A stretch of 34,702 bases of DNA from Sphingobium sp. D43FB. Its GTDB lineage: Bacteria > Pseudomonadota > Alphaproteobacteria > Sphingomonadales > Sphingomonadaceae. Positions 8,920 through 17,149 of this stretch are shown in pieces. The notes under the pieces are model-generated. The model did not search any database. It saw only the letters and a list, made by a program, of their open reading frames with translations, and was not told the origin of the DNA. The stretch spans positions 1-34,702 of the forward strand of contig NZ_NMUA01000032.1 in NCBI RefSeq assembly GCF_002312805.1, read 5' to 3'. The position numbers and the translations under genes are program-made. Position 1 is the first letter of the stretch, and each line of letters opens with the position of its first letter.

Positions 8920-10578
8920 ATGCCTAAAATTCCCCGTTTGCTGGGGCTCGCGATTGCCCTTGCCACCAGTGTCGCAACCCTTCCTACGCAGGCGGCGCCG
9001 GACAAGCGCCCCAATTTCCTCGTCATCGTCGCCGATGATCTTGGCTATTCCGATCTGGGCGCCTTTGGCGGAGAGATCGCGACGCCCAATCTAGATGCAC
9101 TGGCGCTGTCAGGCCTGCGCCTGACCGACTGGCACACCGCGCCAACCTGTTCGCCCACACGCTCCATGCTGCTATCAGGCACGGACAATCATCGCGCGGG
9201 GCTGGCCACGATGGCCGAACTGGTCGCCCCCAATCAGAAGGGCAAGCCCGGTCACGAAGGCTATCTCAGCCCCAAGGTTGCGTCGCTTGCCGAATTGCTG
9301 TCCGCCAATGGCTATCGCACCCTGCAATCGGGCAAATGGCATCTGGGTCTCACACCCCAACAGGATCCAAGCGCACGCGGTTTCCAGCATAGCTTCGTAA
9401 TGTTACAAGGGGCGCATAATCATTTCGGCACGGACCTGACGACCGATCCGTCCAAGCCCGGTGCTACCTATCGCGAGAATGGGCAGACCCTGAGCGCGCT
9501 CCCCGCCGACTTCTATTCGTCCGATAGCTTCACGACCAAGCTGATTGACCAGTTGCGCACCACCGCCATTGGCAAAGACGGGCAGAAGCCCTTTTTCGCC
9601 TATCTCACCTTCACCGCCCCACACTGGCCATTGCAAGCCCGCCAATCGGACATCGCCCGATATAAGGGTCGCTATGACGCAGGGTTCGAGGCTTTGCGGG
9701 CCGCGCGGCTAAAACGACAGGCTGAACTCGGCCTTATCGATCCGAATAAGCCAGCGCATGATCCTACTTATAATACGCGCTGGAACCAACTGACCTCTGC
9801 GCAGCAGCAGGTCGCCGCGCGCGATATGGAAATCTACGCCGCGATGATCGATCGGCTCGACCAGAATGTGGGCCGTGTGATTGCCGAACTTAAGCGCCAG
9901 GGTGTCTACGACAATACCGTCATCCTGTTCACCGCCGACAATGGAGCGGAAGGAATGGATTTGGAAACGACCCAGCTCAAAGGTATGAAAGAAAGGCTGG
10001 CCACGTCCGACAATAATTTGGCCAATCGTGGCAATGCGAACTCCTACATCGCCTATGGCCCAGCCTGGGCGCAGGCGGCCACAGCGCCATCTTGGCTATA
10101 CAAGGCTTATGCAACAGAAGGCGGAACGCGCGCCGTCGCATTCATCCACTATCCCCGCGCGCAAAAGCAGGCGAGTATCGCGCCCATCTTCGGATCGGTC
10201 ATGGACGTGGCACCAACATTCCTCGACCTCGCGGGGATCGCTGATCCCAAAGGCCAGTTTGCAGGACGCACGGTCGAGCCGATCCGCGGCAAAAGCTGGG
10301 CCGACTATCTGTCTGGCAAAGCGGACCGCGTCTATGCGGCAAACGACGCCGTAGGCACGGAATTGTTTGGATCGCGCGCGATCCGCCAGGGCGACTGGAA
10401 GATTACGGATGTCGGTGATGGCCAATGGCATCTTTTCAACCTGTCCGATGATCCCGGCGAAACCCATGACCTGAGTAGGGAACAGCCTGACCGGCTGGCG
10501 CATCTGATCGCACAATGGGACGCCTATGCAACCGACGTTGGTGTGATCTTGCCTGACCAGCGGATCTATGCACCATGA
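8920..10578 (+). CDS. Cys-type sulfatase (arylsulfatase family), exported
   Basis: A 552-residue type I sulfatase. A Sec-type signal peptide of about 26 residues ends T-Q-A-A. The metal site begins with A-D-D at 38-40, and the maturation motif C-S-P-T-R is at 77-81, so Cys77 is the residue converted to formylglycine. Later K-W-H-L-G and T-A-D-N-G motifs complete the alkaline-phosphatase-fold active site. ATG 8920 keeps the signal peptide intact; a four-codon frame starting at ATG 8913 overlaps it. The stop overlaps the FGE start (ATGA at 10575-10578). The family hydrolyses sulfate monoesters. The motif context (S-P-T-R-S-M-L-L-S-G-T-D) is that of the Pseudomonas AtsA-like group, which lacks a signal peptide, so the export signal here is notable. 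Confidence 0.92.
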   Translation: MPKIPRLLGLAIALATSVATLPTQAAPDKRPNFLVIVADDLGYSDLGAFGGEIATPNLDALALSGLRLTDWHTAPTCSPTRSMLLSGTDNHRAGLATMAELVAPNQKGKPGHEGYLSPKVASLAELLSANGYRTLQSGKWHLGLTPQQDPSARGFQHSFVMLQGAHNHFGTDLTTDPSKPGATYRENGQTLSALPADFYSSDSFTTKLIDQLRTTAIGKDGQKPFFAYLTFTAPHWPLQARQSDIARYKGRYDAGFEALRAARLKRQAELGLIDPNKPAHDPTYNTRWNQLTSAQQQVAARDMEIYAAMIDRLDQNVGRVIAELKRQGVYDNTVILFTADNGAEGMDLETTQLKGMKERLATSDNNLANRGNANSYIAYGPAWAQAATAPSWLYKAYATEGGTRAVAFIHYPRAQKQASIAPIFGSVMDVAPTFLDLAGIADPKGQFAGRTVEPIRGKSWADYLSGKADRVYAANDAVGTELFGSRAIRQGDWKITDVGDGQWHLFNLSDDPGETHDLSREQPDRLAHLIAQWDAYATDVGVILPDQRIYAP

Positions 10579-11504
10579 TCCGCTTGGTTGTGTCTATCGC
10601 GTTGTTGCTGGCGGCAGGGCCGATATCGACAGGGCCGACGCTGAGCGCTGTCGGCCCGAGGGAGCGCTGTCCTGTGCCGCCCAACGATCAGCTATGGGTG
10701 CCGGGCGGCACCGCCCGTTTCGGTAGCGACCAAGCCTATGCGGACGAAGGCCCCTCTTACACTGCTAGGGTCAGGGGTTTCTGGATCGACCGGCATGAAG
10801 TGACCAATGCCCAATATGCTGCCTTCGTCCACGCCACGGGCCATGTCACGCGCGCCGAGAAGGATGGTGGCTCGGCCGTATTCGATCCGCCCGGCCCATT
10901 GGACCGCCCCACATCGCCCGACCAATGGTGGCGCTACGTGAAAGGTGCGAACTGGCGTCATCCTGAAGGGCCAGGTAGCGGGCTGCGCGGTCGCGACCGT
11001 TGGCCGGTTGTCCATATCGCTTATGATGATGCGCTGGCTTATGCCCAGTGGACCGGGCGATCCTTGCCCAACGAGGAGCAGTTCGAATATGCCGCGCGCG
11101 CTGGCGGGGCCGAAAGTCTCGATCAGCCCCCGCCCGATGCCGCCAATAGCTGGCAAGGTACGTTTCCGATCAGTAATGACGGCACGGACGGCCATAGTCG
11201 CTTGGCTCCGGTCGGATGCTATAAGGCCAATGCCTATGGGCTCAACGATATGATCGGCAACGTGTGGGAATGGACAGGAAGCTGGTATCAGCCAGGACAT
11301 CAGCCGATGCGCGCAGGATGGGGCACACCGGGCAATCCCAGCTTCGACCCCAGCCAGCCTGATGCTCGGACGCGTGTAATAAAAGGCGGATCGTTCCTGT
11401 GCGCGCCCAATTATTGCGCCCGCTACCGCCCCTCCGCACGCCACGGTCAGGATGAGACGCTAGGTGCATCGCATCTTGGCTTTCGGACTGTCAGCCTGAA
11501 ATGA
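10575..11504 (+). CDS. Formylglycine-generating enzyme (SUMF1/FGE family) with signal peptide
   Basis: A 309-residue FGE-sulfatase domain protein. It oxidises the cysteine of the C-x-P-x-R motif of sulfatases to formylglycine, using O2. The family marks are visible: P-G-G at 43-45, W-I-D-R-H-E-V-T-N at about 70-78, the G-N-V-W-E-W-T block at about 228-234, and the C-terminal G-G-S-F-L-C-x-x-x-x-C-x-R-Y-R with both active-site cysteines (Cys276, Cys281) that bind copper in aerobic FGEs. The first 20 residues form a hydrophobic signal peptide (R-L-V-V-S-I-A-L-L-L-A-A-G). The start overlaps the sulfatase stop by 4 nt, so the two are coupled and the sulfatase is almost surely its client. Confidence 0.9.
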   Translation: MIRLVVSIALLLAAGPISTGPTLSAVGPRERCPVPPNDQLWVPGGTARFGSDQAYADEGPSYTARVRGFWIDRHEVTNAQYAAFVHATGHVTRAEKDGGSAVFDPPGPLDRPTSPDQWWRYVKGANWRHPEGPGSGLRGRDRWPVVHIAYDDALAYAQWTGRSLPNEEQFEYAARAGGAESLDQPPPDAANSWQGTFPISNDGTDGHSRLAPVGCYKANAYGLNDMIGNVWEWTGSWYQPGHQPMRAGWGTPGNPSFDPSQPDARTRVIKGGSFLCAPNYCARYRPSARHGQDETLGASHLGFRTVSLK

Positions 11505-11567
11505 GGAGCGTGTTTCGCGCAATTTCCATATTCTCCAATTTCCATATCCTCATGTTAGACCGAGATT

Positions 11568-11622
11568 GACAGCAGCGTGGCAGCCAATGGCTGCGCAGCT
11601 AGCAATACGGATGCTAGCTGTC
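11568..11622. terminator. Nested stem-loops after the FGE gene, before the recombinase
   Basis: Three inverted repeats nest here. GACAGC (11568-11573) pairs with GCTGTC (11617-11622) and encloses two hairpins: GCAGCC-AAT-GGCTGC at 11580-11594, and a 9-bp stem C-AGCTAGCA / TGCTAGCT-G at 11596-11620 with a 7-nt loop. No T tract follows. It may terminate the sulfatase operon. Its position just before a tyrosine recombinase also leaves open a recombination or attachment site. Confidence 0.4.
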
Positions 11623-11712
11623 TGGAACGGCGGAAATACGAAGGATCGGGAAGCGCCGAACCTATCCGATTAGCGTTCCTCTTGTGGCCATCATGGTCAT
11701 AGGAGAAGTGTC

Positions 11713-12345
11713 ATGGGATTATCGGAATTTGATCCCGCCGCTCACGAAAGAATTTCGTGGAACGCGGGGCGTAAAATCGGAGCAAAGCGAGCGCTTAAAC
11801 CTCGACAGATTTGGGCGGTCCGTTTTTTTCTTGATCAACACAGGCGGGTCCGTGACAGGGCCCTCTTCGATCTCGCCATCGACAGCAAACTGCGCGGCTG
11901 TGACCTCGTTAAAATCAGGATCAGCGATCTCGTATGCGATCGGAAAATTCGTCTGAGAGCGACCGTGGTTCAGCAAAAGACTGGCCGACCGGTGCAGTTT
12001 GAATTGATGGACGATGCCCGCGCAAGTCTGCTTACATGGCTCGAGCTGCGCGGCGGCGCTTTGCAAGACTATGTTTTTCCGAGCCGAAATGACCACTTGA
12101 ACCATATCAGCACTCGGCAATATGCTCGCCTCGTTGACGAATGGGTGACAGGCATCGGCTTACCAAGCGAAGATTATGGAACGCATTCGTTGAGGCGTAC
12201 CAAAGCGTCAATCATATACAAGGCCACAGGTAACCTTCGCGCTGTTCAGATCTTGCTTGGACATACGAAGATAGAGAGCACGGTGAGATATCTTGGCGTG
12301 GATGTCGAAGATGCACTGACCCTTGCAGAAGGCACAGAAATATAA
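11713..12345 (+). CDS. Minimal tyrosine recombinase/integrase
   Basis: A 210-residue tyrosine recombinase made of the catalytic domain with only a short N-terminal tail in place of the usual SAM-like core-binding domain. The catalytic set is complete: Arg61, Lys89, His158-x-x-Arg161 (H-S-L-R-R), His184 (L-L-G-H-T) and Tyr193 (V-R-Y-L-G-V). AGGAG at about 11700-11704 serves ATG 11713. A strong stem-loop follows its stop. Such short integrases are common in sphingomonad genomes, where their DNA targets are mostly unknown. It sits between two functionally unrelated clusters, next to a truncated cobT, which suggests that it or a relative came with the inserted DNA. Confidence 0.85.
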   Translation: MGLSEFDPAAHERISWNAGRKIGAKRALKPRQIWAVRFFLDQHRRVRDRALFDLAIDSKLRGCDLVKIRISDLVCDRKIRLRATVVQQKTGRPVQFELMDDARASLLTWLELRGGALQDYVFPSRNDHLNHISTRQYARLVDEWVTGIGLPSEDYGTHSLRRTKASIIYKATGNLRAVQILLGHTKIESTVRYLGVDVEDALTLAEGTEI

Positions 12346-12352
12346 CAGTTCC

Positions 12353-12378
12353 CGGCCCCTCGCTTAAATGAGGGGCCG
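12353..12378 (+). terminator. Stem-loop terminator after the recombinase
   Basis: CGGCCCCTC and GAGGGGCCG form a perfect 9-bp GC-rich stem around an 8-nt loop (GCTTAAAT), starting 7 nt after the recombinase stop. No T run follows, so it may act with Rho or only stabilise the transcript. Confidence 0.65.
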
Positions 12379-12787
12379 ACCGACATCATGAGCAAGGTCT
12401 TACAGCGAAAAAGCAGACCGTCTGCACTTAGGAACTGAAATCTTGCCATTCAGTGGCCGCTAAGGGTCGGCTGCCGCCGGAATGCCAAGAGGTCCACACC
12501 TCGACGGCGAAAATTGGTCGCTGAGTGATCATTAGGGTCGCTTTGGGCTCAAACGGGCGCTGAAACGTTAACCGAATGGGGCGGATTTTTCCAAACGCCG
12601 CCATGACGATCGCCGCCGTCGACCGCCTCGTCCATCATGCCACCATCCTTGAGTTCAACGCCGGGAGCTATCGCCGCCGGACCGCCGCCAAAAACGCCGA
12701 GCTCATGCCGTAATTGTCGCGGATTATGTCGCAGGGTAATTGTCGTCGACAGTTGCCGTCGCGCCAGCATCGCGTCATGCTATTCTC
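12379..12787. other. Intergenic region between recombinase and pRiA4b-type gene
   Basis: No gene can be supported in this 0.4 kb. The open frames lack ribosome sites and recognisable protein features. Short motifs such as TTAGGGTCG (near 12532) also occur near 3396. That may be chance or traces of a dispersed repeat; I cannot decide from one window. Confidence 0.45.
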
Positions 12788-13399
12788 ATGTTCGAACCCA
12801 ACGACATCATCGTCCAAGCCGATATCCATATTGTCGATATCCAGCCTGTCATCAGCCGCCGGTTCGAGCTCCCTGGCACCCTCAACCTGGCTCAACTCCA
12901 TGAGGTAATACAGGCCTCATTCGAATGGACCGACAGCCACCTTCATCAGTTTGATATTGGTGGTCTGACCTACGGTGCACCCGAGTTCGATGAAGGTGAT
13001 TGGTCCGATCGGCGAACCTTTGAAGCGAGCGATGTACGTCTGTGCGATTTCGCCGCTTATGGCCCCGCGCCGATAATCATCTTCTACGAATATGATTTCG
13101 GAGACAGCTGGGTGCACGCCATCGAACTAACCCGCAAAACCAAGGAACCAGGCGTCAAATATCCACGCTGCGTCGCTGGATCCCGCCGCGCCCCGCCTGA
13201 AGACGTTGGAGGGCCTTCGGGCTATTTCGACTTCCTCGAAGCCTGGCACGATACGCGCCATGACGAACATAAAGATATGCGCCGATGGGCCGGACGGTCG
13301 TTCCACCCTGAACGCTTCGACCTCGACGCCAACAACAAGGCCATCACCAAGGCAATCCGACGCTCAAAAGGTAGCTATCGCTTCCGCTTCGAACCCTGA
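12788..13399 (+). CDS. Plasmid pRiA4b ORF-3 family protein
   Basis: A 203-residue protein of the pRiA4b ORF-3 family (PF07929). It shows the family pattern: an N-terminal strand I-H-I-V-D-I-Q-P-V-I-S-R-R-F-E-L-P, then L-A-Q-L-H-E-V-I-Q-A-S-F-E-W, S-H-L-H-Q-F, the F-x-Y-E-Y-D-F-G-D-S-W-V-H block, and C-V-A-G-S-R-R-A-P-P-E-D-V-G-G-P-S-G-Y. ATG 12788 begins directly before the domain; an upstream in-frame TTG at 12740 is less likely. The function is unknown, but members are typical of plasmids, integrated elements and their borders. Its stop is only about 25 bp from the 3' break of cobT on the other strand, so it probably marks the right-hand edge of inserted DNA. Confidence 0.85.
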   Translation: MFEPNDIIVQADIHIVDIQPVISRRFELPGTLNLAQLHEVIQASFEWTDSHLHQFDIGGLTYGAPEFDEGDWSDRRTFEASDVRLCDFAAYGPAPIIIFYEYDFGDSWVHAIELTRKTKEPGVKYPRCVAGSRRAPPEDVGGPSGYFDFLEAWHDTRHDEHKDMRRWAGRSFHPERFDLDANNKAITKAIRRSKGSYRFRFEP

Positions 13400-13422
13400 A
13401 TTTCCGGGCATCTCATTTGTGG

Positions 13423-14141
13423 TCAACCGGCTATCGAATTGGTCGTTGCACAGACAATCGCGCACCCGGCGATTGCAGTCAGCTTGGCCTTGTCGTTTCG
13501 ACCGCCGAGCCGGTCAACGGCAGCGGTAACGATGTCGCGCTTTATGCCGCGCATCGCCGCATCCGCGCCGGCGCCGCTGGCTGTCGCGGTATCCGCGTCG
13601 ATGCCCGCCAGAAGGTGCGTCACGCAGGCGGCGGCGGCGGTGTTGCCAATGCCCGTCTCGCCTGCGATCAGCAGCCGATGGCCAGCATCAATGGCGACCT
13701 GCGCTTCTGCCGCGCCTAGCGCCCGGGCCATGTCGAACTGCTCTACGGTCATCGCCGGAGCCTGGCTGAGGTCCGCCGTCCCGGGGGCAACGGGTTGCGC
13801 AACGAAATGACTGAGCTAGGGCTTGCGCGGGGACTGGATCATCCCCGCATCGACCACCCGCACATCGACGTCGTGCGCGTTGGCCAGCGCGGTGCTGCTC
13901 GCCTTGCCACTCAGGATCAGCTCGACGATCGCCGTTGCCACCGACGAGGGCCGGGGCGTCACCCCTTGAGCAATGTTCCGTGGTCGGTAGCAAACAGGAT
14001 AACGCGGCGTGGCCGGGTGGCCGGGGTAAGCGACTAGCCTGCCACCTCCAGTTCCACCGCCCGCGCTTCCAATTGCCCAAGGCTTCCCATCGGCTTGGCC
14101 AAGGCATCAAGCTTAGCCTGAACGTCACAGCGAGTGATCAT
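13423..14141 (-). pseudogene. cobT: cobT, nicotinate-nucleotide-dimethylbenzimidazole phosphoribosyltransferase, broken
   Basis: The start is intact: ATG 14141-14139 overlaps the bluB stop by 1 nt, and the frame opens with L-A-K-P-M-G-S-L-G-Q-L-E, typical of CobT. The frame then meets TAG after E-V-A-G. Homology continues (V-I-L-F-A-T-D-H-G-T) to a one-base frameshift at a G run near 13967, continues as G-V-T-P-R-P and V-V-D-A-G, meets a second TAG after S-P-R-K-P, and resumes with A-M-T-V-E-Q-F and the active-site segment G-E-T-G-I-G-N-T-A-A-A. It ends near L-G-G-R-N-D-K at about 13440, with roughly the last third of the protein missing. CobT activates DMB for the lower ligand of B12. This copy cannot make the full protein. 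Confidence 0.88.
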
Positions 14142-14779
14142 CAGCGTTCCAGCCGTGTTGTTGCCGGAGGTAACCGGTCCTGCCAGCCATGCCGAACCAG
14201 TTCCGGCGTGTCGGTCTCGCGCTCTGGGTAGCCCAAGCACAGCAGCGCGATGAAGCGCCAGTGTTCGGGCACATCCAGGAGTGCGTTGATGCTGTGCGGA
14301 TCGATGATCGACACCCAACCCAGGCCAACTCCGTTCGCGCGGGCAGCCAGCCATACGGTGTGCACCGCCGTCACCACCGACCAGCACAAAGTCTCGGGCA
14401 TCGTAACGCGGCCAAGCCCCTGGCCAGCTTCGCCCTGCTCATCGCAGAACACCGCGACGATTTCGGGCGCTTCGCGCAGGCCGTGGAGCTTCAGGCCGTC
14501 GTACAGCGCCTTGCGCTCCCCTGAATACTGCTCGCCAGCAGCATGTTTGTGCCCATCGACCTGAACGGCCAGCGCCTCGCGCCGCTCGGGCGAGAGGATG
14601 CGCACGAATCGCCAGGGCTGGGCATTGCCCACTGACGGGCCGCGGCATGCGGCTTCGATCAGCGTGTCGAGCAATCCTTCAGGCAAGGCGCGTGTCTGAA
14701 AGTGCCGCACATCCCGCCGCCATGCCAGCAGTTTGTCCAGTTGGTCGCGGAAGGCCGGGCCGAATGTCGGCTCAGTCAT
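14141..14779 (-). CDS. bluB: 5,6-dimethylbenzimidazole synthase
   Basis: A 212-residue flavin-dependent nitroreductase-fold enzyme of the BluB family, which fragments reduced FMN with O2 to make DMB, the lower ligand of cobalamin. Visible family features are the N-terminal W-R-R-D-V-R-H-F, A-A-C-R-G-P-S-V-G-N-A-Q-P-W-R-F at about residues 45-60, G-R-V-T-M-P-E-T and G-V-G-L-G-W-V-S-I near the C-terminal third, and C-L-G-Y-P. The start at ATG 14779 lies 8 nt inside cobQ, whose stop is at 14772. The stop overlaps the cobT start. DMB supply beside cobT is the normal arrangement; here the partner gene is dead. Confidence 0.92.
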   Translation of the reverse strand: MTEPTFGPAFRDQLDKLLAWRRDVRHFQTRALPEGLLDTLIEAACRGPSVGNAQPWRFVRILSPERREALAVQVDGHKHAAGEQYSGERKALYDGLKLHGLREAPEIVAVFCDEQGEAGQGLGRVTMPETLCWSVVTAVHTVWLAARANGVGLGWVSIIDPHSINALLDVPEHWRFIALLCLGYPERETDTPELVRHGWQDRLPPATTRLER

Positions 14780-16232
14780 GGCTATGCCGCGCAATGGCAA
14801 GCAAGCGATCAATGTCGACATAGTTTTCGAGCGAGGCGGCCAGCGCATCGAGGGCCTGATCGACGCGATGGTCCTGCGCGACGCCATCACCCTGCGCGCC
14901 TAGCCGCGCGAGCCACGCACCGCGCTGGGCAGGGTGATCGAACAGCCGGTGGATATAGCATCCAGCGATCCGGCCGTCGGGGCTGACCGCGCCATCATGT
15001 TCTCCGCTGTCCAACCGCAGCAACGGCTGAACCTGAGGGAGCGCGCGGGTCTGGCCGACATGGATTTCATAGCCTGTAAACGGCTGATCATCGCGCAGGC
15101 TGGTGCCGGTCACATCGACCACGCGCTTGTCCGCGGTCAGCCGGGTGGCGACGGGCAGATAGCCCAATCCAGCCACGGTTTCCGGCGCGCCTTCCACGCC
15201 ATCGGGGTCTTCGATCGCCTGCCCCAGCATCTGGTATCCGCCGCAGATGCCCAGCAGCGCACCTCCGCGCCGGACATGCGCGGCGATATCGATATCCCAG
15301 CCCTGCGCGCGCAGGAATGCAAGGTCGGCGATCGTCGCCTTGGTCCCCGGCAAAATGATCAGCGCCGCATCGCCGGGCAGGGGCTGGCCCGGCGGCACCA
15401 TCGTCAGCCGCACGCCCGGTTCGTGCGCTAGCGGATCGAAATCGTCGAAATTGGCTATCCGTGACAGCATCGGTACTGCAATGGTGATCGCGCCATCGGT
15501 GGCGGCTGCCGCATCCAGTACCACCGCGTCTTCGGCCGGCAGCTGCCGGGCGGCCGCGAGCCATGGGATGACGCCAAGTCCCGACCAGCCGGTGCGCTGT
15601 TCGATCTGCGCATAACCATCGTCGAACAGCCGCACATCACCGCGAAACTTGTTGATCACGAACCCGTGGATCATCGCGGCGTCGGCCTCGTCGATCACCG
15701 CCTTGGTGCCGACGATTGATGCGATCACGCCGCCCCGGTCGATATCGCCGACCAGCACCACCGGAACCCCTGCCGCGCGGGCAAAGCCCATATTGGCGAT
15801 GTCGCCAGCGCGCAGGTTAATCTCCGCCGGGCTGCCTGCACCTTCGACAATGACCATATCCGCTCCGGCTCGCAGCCGGTCCCAGGATTGCATCACCGCC
15901 GACAGCAGCTCGCCCTTGCGGTGCTGATAATCTGCTGCGCCCAGTGTGCCGATGACCTTACCGTGCACCACCACCTGCGCGCCGGTGTCTGACTGCGGCT
16001 TGATCAGCACCGGGTTCATGTCGATGCTGGGTACGGCGCGGCACGCCATGGCTTGCAAGGCCTGCGCCCGGCCGATTTCGCCGCATTGCGCCACCGCCGC
16101 GTTGTTCGACATATTCTGCGGCTTGAACGGAACGACCTTCAGCCCGCGATTGGCGAGCAACCGGTACAGGCCCGCGACCAGCACCGATTTGCCGACGTCC
16201 GAGCCTGTTCCCTGCAACATCACAGCAGCCAT
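14772..16232 (-). CDS. cobQ: Cobyric acid synthase
   Basis: A 486-residue CobQ/CbiP glutamine-dependent amidotransferase, which amidates four side chains of adenosylcobyrinic a,c-diamide to give cobyric acid. The N-terminal P-loop-like G-T-G-S-D-V-G-K-S is at 8-16, K-P-Q-N-M-S-N-N at about 37-44, and the V-G-D-I-D-R-G-G-V block near 161-169. The C-terminal class I amidotransferase domain has nucleophile Cys330 in G-I-C-G-G-Y and His428 in Y-I-H. ATG 16232 is chosen because AGGAG lies 7 nt upstream on the coding strand and the P-loop then begins at the usual distance. It overlaps cbiB by 13 nt and bluB by 8 nt. Confidence 0.94.
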   Translation of the reverse strand: MAAVMLQGTGSDVGKSVLVAGLYRLLANRGLKVVPFKPQNMSNNAAVAQCGEIGRAQALQAMACRAVPSIDMNPVLIKPQSDTGAQVVVHGKVIGTLGAADYQHRKGELLSAVMQSWDRLRAGADMVIVEGAGSPAEINLRAGDIANMGFARAAGVPVVLVGDIDRGGVIASIVGTKAVIDEADAAMIHGFVINKFRGDVRLFDDGYAQIEQRTGWSGLGVIPWLAAARQLPAEDAVVLDAAAATDGAITIAVPMLSRIANFDDFDPLAHEPGVRLTMVPPGQPLPGDAALIILPGTKATIADLAFLRAQGWDIDIAAHVRRGGALLGICGGYQMLGQAIEDPDGVEGAPETVAGLGYLPVATRLTADKRVVDVTGTSLRDDQPFTGYEIHVGQTRALPQVQPLLRLDSGEHDGAVSPDGRIAGCYIHRLFDHPAQRGAWLARLGAQGDGVAQDHRVDQALDALAASLENYVDIDRLLAIARHSHD

Positions 16233-17146
16233 GCAAGCGCTCCTAAACTGGCCCACATCAAAAGGCACGCCCGGCGATAGACCCACAACGCGCGCTGCAG
16301 ATCGCCAGCATGAGGCGCAGAACCATCGCCCAGCCAAGCGCGGTCAGCCGGTTCGCCGTCATAGCATACTGGCCCACCCAGTTTGCGCCGTAAAACGCCC
16401 GCCATCGCAGCCTCCGGCCAGCCGCCATTGGGTGAAGCATGAAATGGGGCATCGCGCAGCATGATGCGCCAACCGCCCCATCCTGCAAGGCAAATGAGCA
16501 GCCCGGATATCCGCGCTGGAATGAAGTTCACGACGTCATCGGTGCGCGCCGCTGCGCAGCCGAAATGCAGATAACGCGTATCGCGGTGCCCGATCATCGA
16601 ATCAGCGGTGTTCACGGCCTTGCAGATCATCAGGCCTGGCAGCCCGGCTATGAGAAACCAGAATGCGGGCGCGACCACGCCATCGCAGAAGCTTTCCGCC
16701 AGACTCTCGGTGGCGGCAACCGCGATGCCACTTTCATCCAGCCCGCCGGTATCGCGGCCCACGATCCGGGCGACCGCGATGCGCGCCGCCCCCACGTCTC
16801 CCTGCATCAGGGGCCGGGAGACGGCACGGACATGATCGTCCAGGCTGCGCTGCGCCATGCCCGTGGTTGCGACCGCGATAATCAGCACCAGCGCGATACT
16901 GCCTGAAGCCCAATATTCGATCAGCCAAGCGGCCGTGCCGACACCGCCTGCGACCACCATCAGCAGCGTCAGCCCCATGGCCCGGCGGCGCAGCACGCTA
17001 CCCGCGTTCCAGCGCTGTTCCAGCTTAGCGATTGCGGCACCGATCCACATCACCGGATGGCCGATCACCGCCAACATAACAGCGGGGTAACCGATAGCAG
17101 CCTCCCCGATCAGGGCCAGCAGCAACTGATCGGGCCGCGCGAGCAT
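16220..17146 (-). CDS. cbiB: Adenosylcobinamide-phosphate synthase
   Basis: A 308-residue integral membrane protein of the CbiB/CobD family with several hydrophobic segments at the N-terminus, in the middle and at the C-terminus. It attaches aminopropanol phosphate to adenosylcobyric acid. Family motifs include H-P-V-M-W-I-G at about residues 30-36, A-V-A-R-I-V-G-R-D-T with A-A-T-E-S-L-A-E-S, a D-G-V-V-A-P loop, and K-A-V-N-T-A-D-S-M-I-G-H with D-D-V-V-N-F-I-P-A-R-I. ATG 17146 lies 3 nt after the btuD stop. The gene is also called cobD in the aerobic-pathway nomenclature. The protein is full length. Confidence 0.93.
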   Translation of the reverse strand: MLARPDQLLLALIGEAAIGYPAVMLAVIGHPVMWIGAAIAKLEQRWNAGSVLRRRAMGLTLLMVVAGGVGTAAWLIEYWASGSIALVLIIAVATTGMAQRSLDDHVRAVSRPLMQGDVGAARIAVARIVGRDTGGLDESGIAVAATESLAESFCDGVVAPAFWFLIAGLPGLMICKAVNTADSMIGHRDTRYLHFGCAAARTDDVVNFIPARISGLLICLAGWGGWRIMLRDAPFHASPNGGWPEAAMAGVLRRKLGGPVCYDGEPADRAWLGDGSAPHAGDLQRALWVYRRACLLMWASLGALAWLL

Positions 17147-17149
17147 CTT

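Noticed and set aside
4545..9026. Long minus-strand frames at 4545-5843, 5925-6971 and 7857-9026
   Set aside because: They are antisense to the receptor, symporter and dioxygenase genes, with R/G/H-rich composition and no domain.
11684..11956. A 90-codon frame overlapping the recombinase start
   Set aside because: It is in another frame than the recombinase, which has a complete catalytic set and a good ribosome site.
3396..12540. Shared TTAGGGTCG motif near 3396 and 12532 as a dispersed repeat
   Set aside because: The shared core is only 9 bp and the flanks differ, so chance is a sufficient explanation.
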